Positions 6,446 through 10,064 of a DNA stretch of 10,064 nucleotides are shown one piece after another. The position numbers were made by a program, and so were the translations under genes. Source of the DNA: CAZUFB01 sp048173955 (lineage in GTDB: Bacteria > Actinomycetota > Coriobacteriia > Coriobacteriales > UMGS124); NCBI GenBank assembly GCA_048173955.1, contig DBEYOB010000075.1:1-10064 (forward strand), read 5' to 3'. Numbering within the stretch: position 1 is the stretch's first letter; each line of letters starts with the position of its first letter. The notes under the pieces are model-generated. The model had not been told where the DNA came from and did no database searches. It saw only the letters and a list, made by a program, of their open reading frames with translations.

Positions 6446-6453
6446 AAAGTATG
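6446..6453 (-). promoter_or_regulatory. Candidate -10 region for the FMN/FAD reductase
   Basis: On the minus strand the overlapping hexamers CATACT (6448-6453) and TACTTT (6446-6451) are the nearest -10-like sequences upstream of the structured leader. Transcription would begin near 6440, right where the leader stem begins. No good -35 hexamer is present, as expected for an activator-dependent promoter. A rival -10, TAAAAT at 6501-6506, would place the tandem repeat inside the transcript instead. Confidence 0.4.
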
Positions 6454-6478
6454 GCACTTGTGTAGGATTTGTACATAC

Positions 6479-6500
6479 TTATGGGAGATTTATGGGAGAT
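6479..6500. repeat. Perfect 11-bp tandem repeat in an AT-rich island
   Basis: TTATGGGAGAT occurs twice back to back (6479-6489 and 6490-6500) without a mismatch. The period is one DNA helical turn, so both copies present the same face to a protein. It lies in the most AT-rich part of the window: 33 of 90 bases are G or C over 6471-6560. If transcription starts near 6440 the repeat covers about -39 to -60, where an activator would contact RNA polymerase. It is a good operator candidate for a LuxR-type protein, though no known consensus supports that. Confidence 0.6.
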
Positions 6501-6525
6501 ATTTTAGTTTCTCGGTATATCCATA

Positions 6526-6554
6526 TTGACGATTAGTTGAAGATACGGTATATG
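6526..6554 (+). promoter_or_regulatory. Candidate rightward promoter into a gene-free region
   Basis: TTGACG (6526-6531), a 17-base spacer, then TATATG (6549-6554) resembles a sigma-70 promoter pointing right, away from the reductase. No convincing plus-strand gene follows for more than 2 kb, so it would produce a non-coding or antisense transcript if real. CGGTATAT occurs at 6513-6520 and again at 6546-6553, 33 bases apart. Confidence 0.35.
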
Positions 6555-6937
6555 GGCACGGCCGGAGCGGCATGCGGAGGCAGGCAAACGGCCCGGACGA
6601 GCGCATGGCCATAACGGGCACGCTGCCGGAGCGGGACAGAGGGCCGGGAGCCCGTTGTCTGAAGAAATGCGAGTTGCGAACGATTGGGAAGAGCGGCGCG
6701 GCGTCCCGAGGGACCAAGTACGGCCCAAACAGAAGATTGGCTTTCTAATATGAAAAACCAGTCTTCCATCCCGTCCCCAACCCGCCCTTACGTACGTCCG
6801 AAAATCGTTCGCAACGCGTGATTTTTCAGGCATCGGGGCTTCCCGGGCGCCGGCCGCACCGAACTCCGGGACATCCGTCGCCCAAAGAGGTTCATCCGCC
6901 CCGGCAGGCACTTCCGCCCCGAACGGACATACGCAGC
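6555..6937. other. Gene-free stretch between the two reductase units
   Basis: No open frame here has a ribosome binding site and a plausible protein. The minus-strand frames of 75, 78 and 156 codons are arginine/proline-rich and overlap the inverted repeats. A 61-codon plus-strand frame (6818-7003) is likewise unconvincing. What the stretch does contain is the dyad-symmetric element at 6659-6829. From 6830 to 6937 I see nothing beyond GC-rich sequence. Confidence 0.6.
6659..6829. repeat. 171-base dyad-symmetric element with imperfect terminal inverted repeats
   Basis: The left arm (6659-6685) and the reverse complement of the right arm (6803-6829) agree at 22 of 27 positions. This includes a perfect 13-bp block, GTTGCGAACGATT (6673-6685) against 6803-6815. 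The centre holds a 9-bp hairpin, GAAGATTGG (6732-6740) with CCAGTCTTC (6758-6766), with one G-T wobble. An 8-bp palindrome ACGTACGT sits at 6790-6797. No target-site duplication is obvious. It could be a small interspersed palindromic or MITE-like element or a folded RNA. Copy number in the genome would decide. Confidence 0.5.
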
Positions 6938-6967
6938 GGCCGGGCGCCGCCGAAACGGCACCCGGCC
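6938..6967 (-). terminator. GC-rich hairpin downstream of the second reductase
   Basis: Arms of 12 bases (6938-6949 and 6956-6967) surround a 6-base loop. The single mismatch is C opposite A on the plus strand and becomes a U-G wobble in minus-strand RNA, so the stem is complete only in the reductase transcript. It lies about 130 bases past the stop codon at 7100 and has no T-run. A shorter hairpin, GGCGC-TCAG-GCGCC, lies closer at 7053-7066. Together they resemble the arrangement after the first reductase. Confidence 0.5.
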
Positions 6968-7099
6968 CGCACACATCGGGGCTTATCCCCGCGCGCCCTT
7001 TAGCGTCGCACGTCCCTCACGGCGCCATGCGGCTCTTGGCTTCGCGCGCCTCGGCGCTCAGGCGCCTCGCCTCGCATCCGAGACCCCGGACATCCCGCC

Positions 7100-8782
7100 T
7101 TACGCCCAGGCCTCCAGGGCGCTCACGTTCTGGCCGCACTTCATGCCGCTCGTGAATGCCTCGCAGATGTTTCCGCCGCCACTGTAGTAGTGGTAGAAGA
7201 TCGAGCCGAACTCGCCGGCGCCGTACAGGCGGGGAATCGGCTGGTCGTTCCAGTCGACAAGCTGGAAGTCGACGGTGCGCGCGCCGCCGCCGTTGGTGTT
7301 GAGGTAGCACAGGCCGCACTCCATGGCGTAGAAGGGGCCGTCCTTCACGCCCATGCCACCGTTGTCCTCCTCGGTCTTGGTGGGCGTGCGCCCGAACACG
7401 GGGTCCTCGCCCTTGGCGCCGTTCTCGTTGAACGCGTTGATCTCATCGACGAACGCGGTGAGGTCGTCGCCCTTGAAGCCCATGAGCTCGCCGAGCTCCT
7501 CGATGGTGTCGGCCTTGAGCACGTAGCCCGCGTCGACCTCGGCCAGGTTGTCGTCGGACCACTGGTAGGGACCGAAGACCGACATCCAGCCCTCGTTGGC
7601 CGCGGCGTTCGACCAGCCGAAGATGGTGCCGGCAGCACGGCGGGTCTCATCGTAGACCATCCAGAACGGGTAGTTCGTCTTCTCGAGGTCGGGCTCGGCC
7701 TGGTTGAAGCAGGGGTACGGGTAGCGCTTGTCGTGCGCGGGCCAGCCCATGCCGCCGCCCTCGGCCATGAAGCGCTTGCCGTGCTTGTTGACGTAGACCA
7801 TGTCGGTCACGTCGCCGGCGTTGTAGGTGCACACGGCCTGCTGGTACTCCTCGGAGAGGCCGAGGTGGCAGATGGCGCCGTACTCGACGGCGGCCATGTG
7901 GCGCAGCTTGGCGCCGGCCTCCATCAGGATCTTGATGCCGTCGCCGGTGTTGTAGGGGCTGCCGATGTGGTACTGGTCGAAGCCGGTCATGTAGAAGTCT
8001 TTGATCATCTCGTAGTTGGCCTCGAAACCGCCGCACGCCATGATGACGCCCTTGGCCGCCTTGACGCAGATCTCCTTGTCGCCCTGCTGCACCCGGACGC
8101 CGAAGACCTCCTTGGTGGCGGGGTCGAAGATGAGGTGGGTGACCGGGGAGTCGTAGTTAACCGTGATGGAGTCGGCGTAGCGCTCCTTGATGACGGCGTC
8201 GATGTTGTTCCAGGTGCGCTGGCCGCCGCCCATGCCGTCGTAGGCCTCGTCGAAGTTGATCGTCATGCTGTACTTGTTGGAGTCGGGGTAGTCGACGCCG
8301 TTGAAGTTCTTGGAGGTGCGGTCGGCTTCGTTCTCGACGATGTCGGAGGCGATGATGTTGTCGCTGAACCACTGCGGCATGAGCTCGGTGGCGTCGGCCA
8401 CGGCCTGGCACTCCTCGTCGGACGCGCCGCCGTCGGCCAGGGCCTTCCAGTACTCGAACGAGCCCTCGCCCGTCACGATGTTGAAGTAGCCGCAGCACAC
8501 CGCGCTGTTGCCGCCGGCATACTCCTGCGGGGCCTTCTCGAACACCTGAACCTTGGAGCCCTCGACCGCCGCCGAGATCGCCGAAGCCTGGCCGGCGTAG
8601 CCGTAGCCCATGACCACGACGTCGGTCTCGATGTCCCACGTCTCGGGAATGCCGTTGGGGTCGGCGGAGGCGGGGGCGGCCTCGTCGGCCAGGGCGACCG
8701 AGGCGCCCATGACGCCGGCGGCGATGCCCGCGGTCGCCGCGCCCTTGAGGAAGCTGCGGCGCGAGGTGGTGAGCTCGTTCAT
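7100..8782 (-). CDS. Tat-exported FAD-dependent reductase, FMN-domain-free
   Basis: The protein has 560 residues. It begins with a textbook twin-arginine signal (TTSRRSFLKG, residues 5-14), a hydrophobic segment and a probable ALA cleavage site at 30-32. The mature part starts with an FAD-binding Rossmann fold: DVVVMGYGYAGQASAI (GxGxxG at 59-64), Glu82 in VQVFEK for the ribose, then AGGNSA. It ends with IPRLYGAGEFGSIFYHYYSG and NICEAFTSG (about 516-548), the FAD_binding_2 C-terminus. The fumarate-reductase motifs HHTMGGV and NRLGGN are missing, as are an FMN-binding domain and haem-binding CxxCH motifs. It therefore needs a separate electron donor, and its substrate is not a simple dicarboxylate. 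Related Eggerthellaceae proteins act on drugs, steroids or plant phenolics, but that is family knowledge and not shown here. AAAGGGG (8789-8795) precedes the ATG by six bases. It is divergent from a membrane regulator, its likely controller. Confidence 0.92.
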   Translation of the reverse strand: MNELTTSRRSFLKGAATAGIAAGVMGASVALADEAAPASADPNGIPETWDIETDVVVMGYGYAGQASAISAAVEGSKVQVFEKAPQEYAGGNSAVCCGYFNIVTGEGSFEYWKALADGGASDEECQAVADATELMPQWFSDNIIASDIVENEADRTSKNFNGVDYPDSNKYSMTINFDEAYDGMGGGQRTWNNIDAVIKERYADSITVNYDSPVTHLIFDPATKEVFGVRVQQGDKEICVKAAKGVIMACGGFEANYEMIKDFYMTGFDQYHIGSPYNTGDGIKILMEAGAKLRHMAAVEYGAICHLGLSEEYQQAVCTYNAGDVTDMVYVNKHGKRFMAEGGGMGWPAHDKRYPYPCFNQAEPDLEKTNYPFWMVYDETRRAAGTIFGWSNAAANEGWMSVFGPYQWSDDNLAEVDAGYVLKADTIEELGELMGFKGDDLTAFVDEINAFNENGAKGEDPVFGRTPTKTEEDNGGMGVKDGPFYAMECGLCYLNTNGGGARTVDFQLVDWNDQPIPRLYGAGEFGSIFYHYYSGGGNICEAFTSGMKCGQNVSALEAWA

Positions 8783-8807
8783 GTGGATCCCCTTTCGGTC
8801 TCAGATT

Positions 8808-8830
8808 GCATGCGCCCCGTTGGCGCATGC
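8808..8830 (-). repeat. Perfect 9-bp inverted repeat in the reductase leader
   Basis: GCATGCGCC (8808-8816) and GGCGCATGC (8822-8830) match perfectly around a 5-base centre, 25 bases upstream of the reductase ATG and 12 bases before its ribosome binding site. In the mRNA it forms a strong stem-loop; in DNA it would be a symmetric protein site. It is followed upstream by a second stem, 8841-8851 with 8860-8869, with one bulged base. Confidence 0.55.
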
Positions 8831-9011
8831 CGCTGCCCGGCGGCGGCCCGGCCCAAGCGCCGGGCGCCGTGCTTGCCCCATCGTGCCCCCGACGGCCCCG
8901 CGGGGCGAGACACGTTCGATGCCTATCGCAAAAAGGGCCCCGTACGAGCAGAAACGCGCGGTAGGCACGAAAGGTGTCCATCGTGCGGGAGCGCACGTCC
9001 GAGCGATGCGC

Positions 9012-9017
9012 TACACT
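9012..9017 (+). promoter_or_regulatory. Weak -10 candidate for the second LuxR-like gene
   Basis: TACACT is the best -10-like hexamer on the plus strand of this divergent region, about 80 bases upstream of the ATG at 9099. No recognisable -35 box lies 16-18 bases before it. It starts 14 bases past the palindrome at 8982-8997. Confidence 0.3.
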
Positions 9018-9098
9018 CCTGATGTCAATCCGGGCATCGCCGCCCCGCAGCCATCGCCATGCGAGGGCCGTTCGACGGGGCGCTCAGAAGGAGCTGAC

Positions 9099-10064
9099 AT
9101 GACGTCAACAACCGCCGCACGCGGCGTCTCACCCGACCTCGGCGTCCTCGCCCTTCCCATCAAGCGGCTCTGGCCGTTCTTCAGCCTGTGGACCATGCAC
9201 GTGTGGATCTACTGGTTCAACACCACCCCGCTGCGCGATATACCGGCCGAGCGGCCCTGGTGGGTCGGCATCTACGGCATCATGACCGCCGTGCTCCTCG
9301 TCGCCGCGTTCGCGCACCGCAGGCAGGGCGGCGCCGAGCGTGCCGGGAGGCTCGACGTACCCATGACCGCGGCGATGTGCGCCTGCTCGCTCTCGGTGCT
9401 CGCCGCCGGCACCGCGCAGACCGACTCCGTCGCCTGGTCCGCGCTCAACGTCGTCGCGGCAGGCACTTGCATGGGATGGGGCTACCTGCGCTGGTCGGTG
9501 CTCTTCGCGGACCTGGGCATCCGTGACGCGGTGGCGTGCCTGTTCGCCTCCTATGCCGTCGGCTCATCGCTCAAGGTAGTGTTCGACCTGGCGCCGGGCG
9601 TCGTCGGCTGCGCCATGGCCCTTGCGATCCCCGTCGTCTCGACGGCATCGCTGCGCCTCACCGCACGGACCCTCGCCGAAGAAGAGTCTGCCGCCCAGGG
9701 GCACCTCCGCCGCGAGGGCGGCCGAGGCGAGACGCTCTACCGCCGTGGCAGCTACAGCACCCTCGTGCGCGTCGCGCTGTGCGTGTTCGCGTTCTGCCTG
9801 GTGCGCCAAATCGCCTCGAACTCCCTCGACCGGCCGCTGCCGACGGTGGCGGGGACCCTGATGAGCCATGCGGTCGAGGTCGCGTTCGCCGCCGTCGCGC
9901 TCGCCTGGGTGTTCCGCCTCAACCGCGCCCTCGACTTCCCGCAGCTCTGGCGCTTCGTGTTCCTGTTCGTCGCCACCACAATCGCGGTCGACTGCCTGGG
10001 CCTCCCGCCGGTCGTATCGAGCCTGTGCAGCAGCGTGTCGGCGAGCCTCGTCGTCATGCTGCTG
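9099..10064 (+). CDS. Membrane protein, probable LuxR-type regulator, partial at its C-terminus
   Basis: The frame is open for 322 codons from the ATG at 9099 to the right edge. AAGGAG (9088-9093) lies five bases upstream of the start. About nine hydrophobic segments are visible and a tenth is cut off, including SLWTMHVWIYWF (29-40), an early loop with PWWVGIYGIMTAVLLVAAF, then CMGWGYLRWSVLFADLG, TLVRVALCVFAFCLV and RFVFLFVATTIAV. This spacing matches the N-terminal membrane half of Eggerthellaceae LuxR regulators, and the divergent Tat-exported reductase next door is the usual partner of such proteins. The DNA-binding domain that would prove it lies beyond the window. It could instead be an unrelated multi-pass membrane protein, but I think that less likely. 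Confidence 0.72.
   Translation, partial: MTSTTAARGVSPDLGVLALPIKRLWPFFSLWTMHVWIYWFNTTPLRDIPAERPWWVGIYGIMTAVLLVAAFAHRRQGGAERAGRLDVPMTAAMCACSLSVLAAGTAQTDSVAWSALNVVAAGTCMGWGYLRWSVLFADLGIRDAVACLFASYAVGSSLKVVFDLAPGVVGCAMALAIPVVSTASLRLTARTLAEEESAAQGHLRREGGRGETLYRRGSYSTLVRVALCVFAFCLVRQIASNSLDRPLPTVAGTLMSHAVEVAFAAVALAWVFRLNRALDFPQLWRFVFLFVATTIAVDCLGLPPVVSSLCSSVSASLVVMLL

Larger units (their letters stand above)
8783..9098. other. Divergent control region between reductase and regulator
   Basis: This 316-base region separates the divergent starts of the second reductase and the second LuxR-like gene and contains no gene. It is rich in dyads: a perfect 9-bp repeat at 8808-8830, a bulged 10-bp repeat at 8841-8869, a 12-bp palindrome GCCCCGCGGGGC (8895-8906), and CGTGCG-GGAG-CGCACG (8982-8997). 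AAGGAG (9088-9093) is the ribosome binding site of the plus-strand gene. Neither promoter can be placed firmly. The palindrome at 8982-8997, near the middle of the region, would be a reasonable operator position. Confidence 0.6.

Noticed and set aside
6341..6457. In-frame upstream extension of the FMN/FAD reductase, adding 39 residues
   Set aside because: It would bury the Tat signal, has no ribosome binding site and covers the structured leader. ATG 6340 has a good Shine-Dalgarno sequence and puts the twin arginines at residues 13-14.
4382..6529. A 715-codon open frame on the plus strand opposite the FMN/FAD reductase
   Set aside because: It is Val/Gly/Ala/His-rich low-complexity sequence mirroring the codons of the reductase, with no family motif. 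The minus frame has a Tat signal, FMN and FAD motifs and a ribosome binding site.
6504..6974. Small minus-strand frames of 75, 78 and 156 codons and a 61-codon plus-strand frame nearby
   Set aside because: They lack ribosome binding sites and recognisable domains, are Arg/Pro-rich, and overlap the inverted repeats, the promoter island and the terminator hairpin.
7190..9022. A 610-codon plus-strand open frame opposite the second reductase
   Set aside because: It has the same low-complexity Val/Gly/Leu composition expected of an antisense shadow in GC-rich DNA and runs through the divergent control region.
9023..9028. A perfect minus-strand TTGACA as the -35 box of the second reductase
   Set aside because: No -10-like hexamer lies 15-19 bases downstream of it on the minus strand, so it is probably a chance match.
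1..10064. CRISPR arrays, tRNA or rRNA genes, insertion sequences
   Set aside because: I saw no regularly spaced repeats, no tRNA cloverleaf, no rRNA-like sequence and no transposase frame. The only repeats are the short ones listed.

Overview
The window is GC-rich, with mostly G/C third codon positions, and pairs Tat-exported fumarate-reductase-like flavoproteins with LuxR-type regulators fused to a multi-pass membrane domain. That combination is typical of gut Eggerthellaceae (Coriobacteriia, Actinomycetota: Eggerthella, Gordonibacter, Adlercreutzia, Slackia and relatives). The genus cannot be settled from this sequence alone.

Layout, left to right. (1) A macro-domain protein runs off the left edge on the minus strand (1-614). 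Its start faces, across a 217-base divergent region, a complete 12-helix membrane LuxR regulator on the plus strand (832-2418). (2) A minus-strand cassette at 2482-4036 holds a Uma2-family PD-(D/E)XK protein, a PIN-domain toxin and a RelB/DinJ-like ribbon-helix-helix antitoxin. Antitoxin and toxin overlap by four bases, and the promoter carries a tandem repeat that looks like an autoregulatory operator. (3) A 681-residue reductase (4295-6340, minus) has a Tat signal, an FMN-binding domain with a flavinylation motif, and an FAD-binding fumarate-reductase-like domain. A structured leader and an AT-rich promoter island lie upstream of it. (4) A region of about 750 bases without a convincing gene (6341-7099) holds that promoter island with a perfect 11-bp tandem repeat, a 171-base dyad-symmetric element, a possible rightward promoter and a GC hairpin. 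(5) A second Tat-exported FAD reductase without an FMN domain (7100-8782, minus) is transcribed divergently from a second membrane LuxR-like protein (9099 to the right edge, plus), whose C-terminus lies outside the window.

My reading is that these are two regulator/reductase units for reducing small organic molecules outside the cytoplasm. Each probably uses an external compound as electron acceptor, sensed directly or indirectly by the membrane domain of its regulator. The second unit is intact. The first regulator and the first reductase are separated by the Uma2/toxin-antitoxin cassette, which may have been inserted between them. The substrates cannot be read from the sequence. The first reductase keeps part of the fumarate-reductase active site but lacks other parts, and the second has none of the usual motifs. 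The least explained material is non-coding: the tandem repeat, the dyad element, and the hairpins in the leaders and 3' ends of both reductase genes.
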